Shown: in pieces, positions 18,519-27,380 of the stretch
Numbering within the stretch: the stretch's first letter is position 1
Layout: each line of letters begins with the position of its first letter
Source of the DNA: CAZDET01 sp964504335
GTDB lineage: Bacteria; Bacteroidota; Bacteroidia; Chitinophagales; Saprospiraceae
Assembly (NCBI GenBank): GCA_964504335.1
Contig: CAZDET010000026.1
Span: 1-64,000, forward strand
DNA length: 64,000 nucleotides
Direction: 5' to 3'
Translations under genes and position numbers: made by a program
Notes under the pieces: generated by a model
Database searches by the model: none
Told to the model about the DNA's origin: nothing
Seen by the model: only the letters and a program-made list of their open reading frames with translations

Positions 18519-19831
18519 TATTCTCCTACTTCAACATAAACCCAATCATCTTCGATTAATCCCTGATCATCCAGATTAATGTTTTGGTTGGCAAATTTCT
18601 CTGCAAGTTTATCCATCCATTCATTAGAGATAAAGTGGTGCCGGCTATTGATATGATCAAGTCCTAACAGCGCCTCGTTCTCGTAAAGAGCCTTTGCACC
18701 AACATCAGTCATTGTGCCCATTGAGATATCTAATATATTAAGCCCCTCCAGCGTAGGTGCCTCTTTTAAGGCTTTGGCCATGTCGTCTGCCAGATAATAG
18801 TTTTTAAGCCCCAGATAGGTTAGTTTTGGGAATTTACAGTTTAGAATAGGTTTTAAGTGACTAACCTCCACCGTACTACCGTAGTCGCTTGTACCCAGCC
18901 ACAGTTCGAGGTATTCCAAGTTTGGCAAGTCGGATTTATTTAGATCATCAATCACATCTGCTCCGAGTCCGCCCGTTTCAATGACTATATGCTTCAGTTT
19001 AGGAAGGTCAATTTTTCCCAATTTCAAAAGGTTGCCACCTCTTACACCAAAGGTTTCCAGATCAGGGAAATGTTGCCAGAAGTCCGTATAAGTGCCTTGG
19101 ATGATCCAAGAAATCTCCGATTCTTCATAGGTCATATCTCCTACGAAAAGGTGCTTAACCGACTTGAATTCATTTTTGAGTTCGATTAACTTTTCAAGAA
19201 TAAAATCGGGACTGTTGTCATAAGCAGCCTCCCAGGCACCAATGACCAAGGTATCAATTTTGCCGGCATCTGGTAAATTGGCGAGTCTATCCAGCTGATC
19301 GATAATAGATTCCTCGGGGTTATAGGTTTTTGTGTAGACTTTTACGGCTGTGTCAATATCAATCGGATCGCTAAAGGGTACGATCGGCTTTCCGACAAAC
19401 GTGTAAGGATCTCTTATAATCAAAGATTCACCTGCATCCCCTTCTTCTTTTTTCGGAGGCATTGGTTTTACATCTTCTTCCTCCTTATTAGCTAGTGTTA
19501 GATCTTCAATAGATGCAATAGGCGCATCTCTTTGAATCGCCTCTATGCCATTATCTCTTCCAGCGCTGGCGTTATACATTTGTGAGATTCCTAATCCTTC
19601 GCCATTTCTGGCATGAAGCGTAAAATAGTACTTATCTGATATTGAGGTCGCTGGTTTATACCTTCCCTCAAGGGGGGCATTTGTTATTACTGAGTTGATC
19701 CCTTTTTTGCACCCCTGCTTCGAAGTATAGCCTTCGCTACTTCTCAAAATATTTCTACCGTTTACGGCAAATAGATTGAACCGGAACTCACCTGCTGAGT
19801 CTTTGAAAATGGTAAATTTTGGAAATTTCAT
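18518..19831 (-). CDS. STM4015-type LRR-like protein with two N-terminal YegP/DUF1508 repeats
   Basis: Residues 1-55 (FTIFKDSAGEFRFNLFAVNG, then SSEGYTSKQGCKKGINSV) and 60-108 (YYFTLHARNGEGLGISQMYN, then AGRDNGIEAIQRDAP) are two YegP/DUF1508 repeats, small domains otherwise found as free-standing proteins. An acidic and proline-rich linker with Lys (111-131) follows, and residues 140-437 match the STM4015 family: WEAAYDNSPDFILEKLI, the VKHLFVGDMTYEESEISWI motif and LRR-like strands (LPKLKHIVIE, LPNLEYLELW, FPKLTYLGLKN). The last residues are DDWVYVEVGE. The gene lies second-third in the cluster, 95 nt after the STM4011-type gene. Most STM4015 members I know start directly with the second region, so the added repeats are unusual. 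Confidence 0.85.
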   Translation of the reverse strand: MKFPKFTIFKDSAGEFRFNLFAVNGRNILRSSEGYTSKQGCKKGINSVITNAPLEGRYKPATSISDKYYFTLHARNGEGLGISQMYNASAGRDNGIEAIQRDAPIASIEDLTLANKEEEDVKPMPPKKEEGDAGESLIIRDPYTFVGKPIVPFSDPIDIDTAVKVYTKTYNPEESIIDQLDRLANLPDAGKIDTLVIGAWEAAYDNSPDFILEKLIELKNEFKSVKHLFVGDMTYEESEISWIIQGTYTDFWQHFPDLETFGVRGGNLLKLGKIDLPKLKHIVIETGGLGADVIDDLNKSDLPNLEYLELWLGTSDYGSTVEVSHLKPILNCKFPKLTYLGLKNYYLADDMAKALKEAPTLEGLNILDISMGTMTDVGAKALYENEALLGLDHINSRHHFISNEWMDKLAEKFANQNINLDDQGLIEDDWVYVEVGE

Positions 19832-19926
19832 AAGTTGTAGGTTTTGCTGTACGCTCTCGCATGATATTTCTTATTTATCGAAGTGATTAATTAATATCAT
19901 GCTTGATTTGTATTGTTTACGATGAT

Positions 19927-20784
19927 TCAATGATACTGAATTGGGATTCGCTCCAGAATCCCGTCTGAATATATTTCGTTGAGTTTTAATTCTTTTAAAT
20001 TAATATAACCAATATAGCACCGACAGTAATCATTTGTACATGGCTGGCTACTAAGAATTTCATCCAAAGATTGTTGATAAATATTGCCAAGATGCGCCTT
20101 GATGAAATGGCACCTGCTCACATTTCCTGCGCCATCAATAGAAATACTAGACTCGCCAGCGTAACAACTTTTTCCTCTTGTTTTGTATATGGTGTTATTC
20201 AATGAAAAAAGCGGATCAATTTTCTTTAACCAATCCTCTTCTGAAGCCGAATAGTAGTTGGGGTGCCTTTTATAGGCATTAATCCATAAGTAGATCGTTG
20301 AATGTAGCTTTTCTTTCAATTGCTGAATGAACGGGAAATTCTCTTTTTTCCCAACTATACCAACACTAAACCGGATTTTATTTTGAATTAGTTGTTGACA
20401 CTTGGCTAGGAACTTACTGACTGTTGTTTCAGTTGGATGAAAGGTCGTCCACAAAGCCAATGTGTGGGGATTGGCTCGTTCAGTCCAGGTAAGATTTCCC
20501 GATAAATTGGTCTGAATACTTACTTTTTTGACCGTTGGCACCCAGCTTAGTCGTTGAAGCGATTCCTGATAATACTTCCTGATAAGTGCTTCACCCCAAG
20601 GCGTAAAGAGGATGCTGATTTCCCGATTTTGCAGGGCAACCCAGCGTTCAAAACGAAGAAGGCATTCCCGGTCATAAGCTAATTCCTCTCTTGTGTTTTT
20701 CTTCTTGGCAAACGGGCAATAAGTACAATCATAATTGCAACTTTCCAATGGACCACGATAAAGTATTTTCAATGCGTTTTTCAA
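19927..20784 (-). CDS. STM4011-type radical SAM protein
   Basis: The first in-frame ATG (20853) would overlap the upstream gene by 67 nt and add 23 residues without family resemblance. A TTG at 20784, 2 nt after the preceding TAG, gives the usual short N-terminus KNALKILYRGPLESC and is preferred. The 4Fe-4S/SAM motif is CNYDCTYC (CX3CX2C) at residues 16-23. A second cysteine group lies near the C-terminus (CYAGESS, CHFIKAHLGN, then CTNDYCRCY), resembling the auxiliary cluster of SPASM/twitch-type radical SAM proteins. Such proteins modify peptides or small molecules. The pairing with the STM4012-type protein is a hallmark of the STM4011-4015 locus. Confidence 0.86.
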   Translation of the reverse strand: MKNALKILYRGPLESCNYDCTYCPFAKKKNTREELAYDRECLLRFERWVALQNREISILFTPWGEALIRKYYQESLQRLSWVPTVKKVSIQTNLSGNLTWTERANPHTLALWTTFHPTETTVSKFLAKCQQLIQNKIRFSVGIVGKKENFPFIQQLKEKLHSTIYLWINAYKRHPNYYSASEEDWLKKIDPLFSLNNTIYKTRGKSCYAGESSISIDGAGNVSRCHFIKAHLGNIYQQSLDEILSSQPCTNDYCRCYIGYINLKELKLNEIYSDGILERIPIQYH

Positions 20785-20786
20785 GG

Positions 20787-22067
20787 CTATAGAAGTTGGA
20801 AGGCGTTCATTCGATCTTTTACCTGGCTTGAAAACAGAGCTGGTCCTATCCAATCTTCCATTTCCAATCCTTTCACGGAAAGCTGAATAAAATCACCTTG
20901 TTTTTCTAGAATGTTTTCGTCAAAAAAGGATTGAATTATATCAAAATCAAAAATAGATTGATTAAACCTTTCCTTAAATTGTATAATGTTTAAACGCCCC
21001 CCGTCAATCAAGGACTTAATGAGAAATCTTCTTATTTGTTCTTCTCTGTTTAAGTATATTCCGTAATGGATAAACGTGAAATTTTCTTTATTAGAATACG
21101 CCTCAATAATCGACTTAATGGCTTTACGACTAACGGCGTAATGACTGCTATAATGCACGGTTGAGGTATACGACCTGGCACCAGCACCGATGCCAATCAT
21201 GCCATCAATAGTAGTGTCATAATTCGATCGAATAAGCGGGGCACCTAGCTTTCTAAAGCACCGCATAGAAACTTGCTGGTAGCCATTTGTCAGTAAATAC
21301 TCCCGTCCTTGGCGGTACAGGGATAGTCGATTATCAGTTACGGATTGGCTGTTTAACTTAGCCAGGCCCGTAAGTGGCCGGGTGTAAAGTGGATAAAGGT
21401 AAATTTCGGCTGGCTGGTACGCCAAGGTTCTTTCAAGAGAAAATTGCCAGGTTTTTGGCGTCTGACCATTAATGCCGTAAATCAGGTCTACATTGACTTC
21501 GGGGATGTCAGAGTCCGTTAACTGTTGAACGGCCCGTGCTGCCATACTGGATGATTGCGGCCGGCCGAGTTGCTTCGTTTCATCTTCCATCCAGGATTGA
21601 ATGCCAATACTGATCCGGTTGATGCCATAAGCTTCTATCAGTTGAATTTTATCTGCGGTAATCGACTTTGGTGAGGTCTCTATATTTCCGTATTTTTCAT
21701 TGGTATTGACGCCCAAGTCGTTTTTGAAAATTGAAAGCATTGTGGCTAACTGCTCCGTGTTTAAGTAGGTCGGCGTTCCACCACCAATGGCGTATTCCTC
21801 AAACTGAATACTAGGTAACTGTACTTTGTAGGTTGAGGCTTCCCGTTTGAGAGCAGTGAGGTAATCGTTCAGTCCTTGTTTTGGGTTGGCGATCGTGAAG
21901 AGATTACAAAACCCGCAACGCATTTCACAATAAGGAATATGCAGATAGGCGAAAAGATTAGCCTTATTCTCCGCTTGCCAAACCTCCTTTAAGGTTAAGG
22001 GGTTTTCAAATTCTCGGTAGGCCAATTTGTGTGGATAACTATAGGCGTACTGCTGGTAAATATCCAT
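20787..22067 (-). CDS. STM4012-type HemN-like radical SAM protein
   Basis: The 426-residue protein has the radical SAM motif CEMRCGFC at 47-54 (CX3CX2C) after FAYLHIPYC, then the GGGTPTYL SAM-binding motif at about 95-102, and a HemN-like C-terminal half with the QFSLERTLAYQPAEIYLYPLYTRPLTG segment. It resembles oxygen-independent coproporphyrinogen III oxidase (HemN/HemW), but STM4012 proteins are found with the other four genes of this locus, and heme synthesis is not supported by the neighbours. It is the first gene of the five-gene set and is followed closely by the second radical SAM gene. Confidence 0.87.
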   Translation of the reverse strand: MDIYQQYAYSYPHKLAYREFENPLTLKEVWQAENKANLFAYLHIPYCEMRCGFCNLFTIANPKQGLNDYLTALKREASTYKVQLPSIQFEEYAIGGGTPTYLNTEQLATMLSIFKNDLGVNTNEKYGNIETSPKSITADKIQLIEAYGINRISIGIQSWMEDETKQLGRPQSSSMAARAVQQLTDSDIPEVNVDLIYGINGQTPKTWQFSLERTLAYQPAEIYLYPLYTRPLTGLAKLNSQSVTDNRLSLYRQGREYLLTNGYQQVSMRCFRKLGAPLIRSNYDTTIDGMIGIGAGARSYTSTVHYSSHYAVSRKAIKSIIEAYSNKENFTFIHYGIYLNREEQIRRFLIKSLIDGGRLNIIQFKERFNQSIFDFDIIQSFFDENILEKQGDFIQLSVKGLEMEDWIGPALFSSQVKDRMNAFQLL

Positions 22068-22193
22068 TGCTTTTTCACCTTATTTATTCATGAAACGCAT
22101 CCTAGGTTCCGTCGCACCTACTTGGTCAAAATACTTCACGAAGTACGGAGATCACGCCAGATAAGTACTGGAAGCATTACCGGTAACGTGCAA

Positions 22194-23030
22194 CTAGCCA
22201 AATGGCCATTCCATGATCGTTTTCACACCAGCAAGGGCCCCCGTATCCGTTAAACCCACCCGATACAAAGGATGGTAGAGTATCTCCGGAATATCCAGGC
22301 CGATTTGTACGCGGTGCAACGAGCGCAGGTGCTGAGCAGCATATTCATTGACCTGTTTGGCTACTTCAACAGGATCAATGCCGCTAGATTCGTCATAGCC
22401 ACCATGCCGATCAAGCGCTACGCGAGCAGGTTCTAACAAGTCAGTCCATATAGGTTCAATCCTAAAGATATCTTGAAAAGGATCCGACGTATCTAAACCT
22501 AGCGTTTCTACCATCGTATCGTAGTTGATCTCCTGGAGTTCGGTAGGAAAGTAGACAGGTTCCAACGGCTGGCCGCTTTCTGAACCGATGGCATAGTAAA
22601 TCACCCCCTCCACCAGCTCACTAATGGTGTTATTCCACTCTTCTGCACTTTCGACATGGCCTCTTCCGTGGTTGTCCTTTAACTCTCGCGCGAGGGCTAC
22701 CGCCAGCTGGCCGGTGGTAGACATGCGTTCGATTTCCGCTTTGGATAACCCGTTGTTATTCAGGTCGTACTGAGCGATGAGTTTCTCTTCAGCATAATCG
22801 ATGGCAGCTTCCACATCCTTAGCAGTTACACGGGCTCCAGGTTGGGCATCGCGGGCGTCAATGAACCGGTAGAACATATCCACCAGGCTCGCTTCTATAC
22901 CATTTAGCGTATTTAACTTCTTGCGGATATCTGCCCTGCTCACAAACGGGTCATTACCGGCAGCATCAATAATGTGGTCACCGGCCCGGCGAAGGGCGTT
23001 GTAAACAGATTGTTTGGAAATACGAGCCAT
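22194..23030 (-). CDS. NuiA-like nuclease inhibitor-related protein with EF-hand-like N-terminal part
   Basis: The start at 23030 (MARISKQSVY) is chosen since the longer frame adds a hydrophobic stretch that does not look like a signal. Residues 1-115 form a helical domain with a single EF-hand-like loop, DLNNNGLSKAEIE. Residues about 130-278 have features of the nuclease A inhibitor (NuiA) family: the LVEGVIYYAIGSESGQPLEP segment and the end YRVGLTDTGALAGVKTIMEWPFG, where V/I-G-T...G-LAG-V-T is typical. It lies 127 nt upstream of the STM4012-type gene. A perfect 15-bp palindrome is in its leader. The assignment is from motif resemblance only. Confidence 0.5.
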   Translation of the reverse strand: MARISKQSVYNALRRAGDHIIDAAGNDPFVSRADIRKKLNTLNGIEASLVDMFYRFIDARDAQPGARVTAKDVEAAIDYAEEKLIAQYDLNNNGLSKAEIERMSTTGQLAVALARELKDNHGRGHVESAEEWNNTISELVEGVIYYAIGSESGQPLEPVYFPTELQEINYDTMVETLGLDTSDPFQDIFRIEPIWTDLLEPARVALDRHGGYDESSGIDPVEVAKQVNEYAAQHLRSLHRVQIGLDIPEILYHPLYRVGLTDTGALAGVKTIMEWPFG

Positions 23031-23060
23031 AGTGTATAGGAGTTGGATGAACGCAAAATA

Positions 23061-23075
23061 ACCTTGTGACAAGGT
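23061..23075. promoter_or_regulatory. Perfect palindrome, candidate operator
   Basis: ACCTTGTGACAAGGT is a 7+1+7 perfect palindrome 30 nt upstream of the start of the NuiA-like gene, in the position of a repressor site. Confidence 0.45.
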
Positions 23076-23317
23076 CGAATATAAGGAGTTTCTAAGTAAA
23101 TGGATGGGGCTAAAATCGATTCTATAATGAGCCTAAAAAATGTTCCTTTGGAATTGGGATGGAAGTGTTATTGATTTTAAACAAGTATGTTTTGGTTCTG
23201 TCGGGTTGTGTCGCATCTGTTTGAATAACAGGTATAAAAACCTTTGGACGTTCAAAGTTATGATCAAGCTACTAATGAAAGAAAGGATTATAATACGTAT
23301 ATCCTGGTAGGATTAGA

Positions 23318-25126
23318 TTAAGGAGCCGGAGTATTGAAAACCGGCTGCATCATATTTTCGTACCAGATACCCAGGCAGACGATCCGGCTGAAATCCCGGA
23401 TTTCTGTTTTCCAGAGGGAAGGGTCGGCGTAATATTGCTGCAGTTTTTCTTTACTGAGCCAAGGGGTATCGTCCGAAAGTTGATCCAGATAATGATCGAA
23501 AAAGAAGGCCGCCGTTTCAAACTGATTGAAGTCGTTGTCGTTTTTGGTTCTTCTTTTTTTCGTTAGAAATGAATATGCAATCTTGGGAATTCCTACCCAA
23601 CTGATCACGTCATAGGGGGCATACCCCCGGCTGGTATTCATTTTGGCCAGCTTTTTATCATTCCGGACCATTATGTGCGAGTAGGTGGTTTGGCCGATTT
23701 TTCGCTGCACTGGATTCTGGCTTAAAAAGGGCTGATAGGCCACCGAAAAGGGGGTCTGATGCAGGGCCTCCAGGAATTCTTCATCGATGAAGGGCGTTCG
23801 GTTCGGGAGGTATTTATTTTCGATTCGCATTTCGGTACCGAACCATTTTCGCAGGGTTTCTTTTAGGAAGAACCGATAGACTCCCCGGTAGGAATCCGTC
23901 TCGTGTTGGTAGGGGCTCATCAGATCCCGCCAGGAGTCGGCCAGTTGATCCACGTATAATAGGGGATCAATCTCCAGCGCCTTTAATACGGTATGGTGCT
24001 CAATGGCCGTTCGGATGGTTTGTGCGGGGTCATCGGATTGGAGGAGGTCGAATGCCGTTTGGGGGATTAGGATGCCCCCGTTTACGACGGTCCGGAATAT
24101 TTCACTTCCGGCGTTGCCGGTAAGCAAGAAATCGACCCGGTCAGACATTTGTTTGAATGCATGCAGGTAATGCGTTCTTTCGTAGGTGCCGATCCCATTG
24201 GATCGCAGGATGAATTCCCGGGCTTCCTCCTGGAAGAATTGATCGTAATAGTCCTGATCGATATAAAAGGCATGGTGCTCCAACCGTAGCCGGGCACAGA
24301 TCTGTTTGGCCACCTGGATATCGGAAGAGGTATGGGAGCCGAAGGTGTATACCTGCAACTGGCTCCGGTCTTTAATGGCCGAGAGGATGGTGCGCCCGTC
24401 AAACCCTCCGGTAAGGGACACTCCGAAGCGCGCATCTCCTGAAAAATACTGATCCACAACCTGGTTGAACGTATTGTGCAGGAGATCCAGAGCGGCTTTG
24501 GGTTGGTGTTTTGCCCCGGAAATCGACGCTTCGACATCGTACCACTTTTCGGCGCTGAAATTTGTGGCGCAAGTGTAATATGTCCCGGCGTCGAGTAGTT
24601 CCACGCCTTTCAGGAACGTTGTTTTCCCGATGGGGAAATTTAAAAGCATTAACTGAATTAATGCCAGTTCATTAAACGCAAGCGTTGGGTAGAATCGCCG
24701 GAAAAAGCGGAGGTCGTCGCCGAGGTAGAGGATACCATCCCGGGAATAAGAAAATAACGGTTTTAGCCCGAGCGCTCCGGTGAGCACGTAATGCTGCCCG
24801 CTGTTTTTGCTGATAATCAGGGCATTGAAGTTTCCCTTGATGTTGATTTCAGTAAGGCTGTCGGGGTCGAAGTGGCGAACGAAATCCGTATTGATATTGA
24901 TTCCGGATCGGAGTGGTTCGCCTCGGTAAAAGATATCGCCATCAATGAAAAAGAGGAAATCTGCATTTTCGTATTGCCGCCAAATACCGCCCGAACTGAA
25001 GACCACGGCGTTGGGCAGATGAACAACATCTGCGGCAAACGCCCGAGAGAATTTTTCGCTAGCGGCGGGGGGGAGTTCCCGTTGATTGAGAGCTAGCGCG
25101 GCAAAAAGTCCTGGTAGTTGGTTCAT
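23318..25126 (-). CDS. Asparagine-synthase-like amidotransferase without a glutaminase nucleophile
   Basis: The 602-residue protein has the two-domain layout of class B asparagine synthase: an N-terminal Ntn-hydrolase-like part (1-190) and a C-terminal synthetase with the PP-loop ATP-binding motif SLTGGFDGRTI at about 241-252 (the usual form is SGGxDS). The second residue is Asn, not Cys, so the glutaminase nucleophile after Met removal is missing and ammonia or another amine must be the donor. Family members of this kind occur in surface-polysaccharide loci, where they are thought to amidate sugar acids or peptide groups. It sits 191 nt downstream of the Asp/Asn hydroxylase gene and belongs to the same gene set. 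The acceptor is unknown. Confidence 0.8.
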   Translation of the reverse strand: MNQLPGLFAALALNQRELPPAASEKFSRAFAADVVHLPNAVVFSSGGIWRQYENADFLFFIDGDIFYRGEPLRSGININTDFVRHFDPDSLTEINIKGNFNALIISKNSGQHYVLTGALGLKPLFSYSRDGILYLGDDLRFFRRFYPTLAFNELALIQLMLLNFPIGKTTFLKGVELLDAGTYYTCATNFSAEKWYDVEASISGAKHQPKAALDLLHNTFNQVVDQYFSGDARFGVSLTGGFDGRTILSAIKDRSQLQVYTFGSHTSSDIQVAKQICARLRLEHHAFYIDQDYYDQFFQEEAREFILRSNGIGTYERTHYLHAFKQMSDRVDFLLTGNAGSEIFRTVVNGGILIPQTAFDLLQSDDPAQTIRTAIEHHTVLKALEIDPLLYVDQLADSWRDLMSPYQHETDSYRGVYRFFLKETLRKWFGTEMRIENKYLPNRTPFIDEEFLEALHQTPFSVAYQPFLSQNPVQRKIGQTTYSHIMVRNDKKLAKMNTSRGYAPYDVISWVGIPKIAYSFLTKKRRTKNDNDFNQFETAAFFFDHYLDQLSDDTPWLSKEKLQQYYADPSLWKTEIRDFSRIVCLGIWYENMMQPVFNTPAP

Positions 25127-25317
25127 CGAGCTCTGTGCTAGGGGCTTGTGTCAATAGACCGAGGTACTTATCCACTGATCGACCGCGGTTTCAGAATTCC
25201 ACAACAAGGGGCAAATCGTTCTTTGCAACCCGATAGCAATGATGCGTCGTCCCGCAAGAATTTGAATTTAACAGGACAACGCACCATTGTACGGGGTGAA
25301 TATTGATTTCTCAGGAA

Positions 25318-26040
25318 TTAGACCTTGATCAACTTTTTCAAGCGGGCCTTGACCTTGCTCGAGAAATCGTATCGCTTGAATGCCTTGTAGACATCTTGTT
25401 TCATGGTCTTTCTTGCGTCTCTTTGGGCCACGTATTCCGGAGGAAACATGGCTTTAATTTTGTCATTCACCACCAGATCGATGACGCAATGTACCCGGTC
25501 TTGATCCCAGCCGTTGTACAGTCGGTGCGGGAAAGAGAAATCTCCGTACCACAGCTCTCCTTCTCTCCAGGTACAATTTTCGTGGCTGATCTGGAACAGC
25601 ACTTTTTCGTTGGTGATAACCGGGATATGCAGCCGAACGGTTACTTCATCCAGGCTGTCGGTGTCGTCGATATGCCAGAAAATATTTTTGCTGGATTCGA
25701 GATTCATCAGGCGAATCCTTCTTTTGTCGCAATCGAAAGAATCGATGATTGACTCGAAGTAAGGAGCAATGCTTAGGGCTTCCGTTTTTTTGTATTCCGT
25801 GTCGAGCAGCCTTGTTTCCTGATAGTCTCCGTTGGCGGCGTGCAGGCAAATGCCGGCCCAGCCTCCTTTGTGATATCTTCCGTGTTGTTCTTTTGTACCA
25901 TACTTTTCGAACAAGGCCATGGTCTCTTGCTGCAGCCTTTGGACGTCATATTGTTGATCAAAGCGGTAGGTGAGGGCCAAGCCCGACCCAGCAGTGATTT
26001 TTTGCCAAGCAAATTTGTCCGTTTCAAAATGTGTCATCAT
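25318..26040 (-). CDS. Aspartyl/asparaginyl beta-hydroxylase-like dioxygenase
   Basis: The 240-residue protein has the Fe(II)/2-oxoglutarate facial-triad features of the Asp/Asn beta-hydroxylase fold: His123-x-Asp125 in IFWHIDDTD and the distal His172 in FPHRLYNGW, with RLHIPVITN (His138) in the strand between. Arg182 in DRVHCVIDL is placed to bind 2-oxoglutarate. The enzyme is cytoplasmic (no signal). It overlaps the deacetylase gene by 4 nt (ATGA), so it is translated in the polysaccharide operon, and it is followed by an asparagine-synthase-like gene. Together they suggest a modified aspartate or asparagine in the final glycan or in a lipid-linked intermediate; this is inference. Confidence 0.8.
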   Translation of the reverse strand: MMTHFETDKFAWQKITAGSGLALTYRFDQQYDVQRLQQETMALFEKYGTKEQHGRYHKGGWAGICLHAANGDYQETRLLDTEYKKTEALSIAPYFESIIDSFDCDKRRIRLMNLESSKNIFWHIDDTDSLDEVTVRLHIPVITNEKVLFQISHENCTWREGELWYGDFSFPHRLYNGWDQDRVHCVIDLVVNDKIKAMFPPEYVAQRDARKTMKQDVYKAFKRYDFSSKVKARLKKLIKV

Positions 26041-27380
26041 GGTGTGACTAATTTGAAGTTGTAGTAATAATGTTCCGGCTTTTGGTAATCAGCCTTGGTT
26101 GATATTTTCATTTTCTCCAGAAACTTAAGCAGCACAAATGGAAGGATCCAGTAATAATTACCGCAGGCCATTTCCATTTTGCTTCTTATTTTCAGGACCA
26201 TCATTCTTTGTTGAAAAGGGGTTCCTCTCAATCCCAGGCCACCGATTCTGCTCATGCGATAAACGGGATCGCTCGGTTTATTGCTAATGCCGGAGTTGGG
26301 TATTTGAAAGAACCGGTAGTGTTTTTTTGCCAACTCAACCCCCTTTTTAGAGATACCTCCGTGGGGCCACGCCATATAATTGACGGGGCGACCCAATAAG
26401 GATTCGAGCCATTCCTTTACGCCTACCAATTCGGCATGGAATCGGGCGTCCGATTCCTCCGGTGTTTCAAACCTCCCCGGATGCTGAGCCATGATATCGT
26501 CGACAATCTGCTGATCAAATCCGGCCTGGCTATCTCTTACCTGCTGAAGGTAGGCGCTGATCTTCTGTTCGGCGACCGGGTCGGGTAGATATCGACTCGT
26601 GTTTCCACACGAGGGCTTGTGCTCAAAAATTGGAGCCCCTACCGGTATCTTGCGGGTGGTGTCGGTCATCCAGAAAGGCTTGTCGGCAGGATAGGCATTC
26701 CACTCGACAAATGGATCAACTTCGGTTTGCTTGTAGTAGCCGACCAGTTGATTGGAGCTGAAGTAAAAACTGTGGGATTTGGCATGAGCCTCTACCTGGA
26801 TGACCCCTTCCTTGTCCATGAGTTGGAGTTCCTTTTCGGAGCAGTAGTTTAGACAATCCAGTGCGGAGGCCCGTTGGGGATCGTAATCGATTTCATCGAA
26901 GCGCGTTCTGACCCGGTCGGATTTTTCGATAAAATCCTGGCTCACATACATGACCCCTTTCATGCCGTGCTTTTTCAGCAGGGGAGCTGCAAAAACCCAG
27001 TTGTCGAGGTAGCCGTCGTCGAAGGTTAGCAATACATACTTTTTCTTCCGGGGTAATTTTCCCTGTTTGTAGGCGTAAAACTCGTCAATGCTCAGGCTCA
27101 CAAAGCCTGCCCTGCGGAGCATGGTCAAAAAGCGTTCGAAGAGTTCGGTATGGCAAACCAATTGGGGAAGGGGGTATTGCTCGGGGCGGTCGCTGATGCC
27201 GTGATTCATGATCGCGGCTGCGTAGGGGCCCTTGAAATCCTTGAAAGAAAGGACAAAGACCACCGGCATTGCGATTAATAGGATGCCCCAGTGGATCGAA
27301 TATAGATAACAAACGATGAGCAGTACCGCCACGGCGATCGAAAATAGCAATAATCGGGAGACGAGTACTTTTTTCATCAC
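26037..27380 (-). CDS. Membrane-anchored polysaccharide deacetylase
   Basis: The 447-residue protein begins with two hydrophobic segments (residues 9-46, LLLFSIAVAVLLIVCYLYSIHWGILLIAM in outline) followed by a NodB-type deacetylase domain. The motif TFDDGYLDN gives Asp121-Asp122, the catalytic base and metal ligand; the AHAKSHSF motif supplies the metal-binding His pair, and NYMAWPHGG is the later active-site strand. It would remove acetyl groups from N-acetylated sugars of a surface polysaccharide at or in the membrane. It overlaps the GT4 gene by 4 nt and the hydroxylase gene by 4 nt. Confidence 0.86.
   Translation of the reverse strand: MMKKVLVSRLLLFSIAVAVLLIVCYLYSIHWGILLIAMPVVFVLSFKDFKGPYAAAIMNHGISDRPEQYPLPQLVCHTELFERFLTMLRRAGFVSLSIDEFYAYKQGKLPRKKKYVLLTFDDGYLDNWVFAAPLLKKHGMKGVMYVSQDFIEKSDRVRTRFDEIDYDPQRASALDCLNYCSEKELQLMDKEGVIQVEAHAKSHSFYFSSNQLVGYYKQTEVDPFVEWNAYPADKPFWMTDTTRKIPVGAPIFEHKPSCGNTSRYLPDPVAEQKISAYLQQVRDSQAGFDQQIVDDIMAQHPGRFETPEESDARFHAELVGVKEWLESLLGRPVNYMAWPHGGISKKGVELAKKHYRFFQIPNSGISNKPSDPVYRMSRIGGLGLRGTPFQQRMMVLKIRSKMEMACGNYYWILPFVLLKFLEKMKISTKADYQKPEHYYYNFKLVTP

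Noticed and set aside
20785..20853. ATG start for the STM4011-type gene
   Set aside because: It would overlap the preceding gene by 67 nt and add residues that do not fit the family; the TTG at 20784 is better placed.
20787..22067. Annotation as coproporphyrinogen III oxidase (hemN/hemW)
   Set aside because: The core is similar, but the gene belongs to the STM4011-4015 set and no heme gene is nearby, so the STM4012 assignment is preferred.
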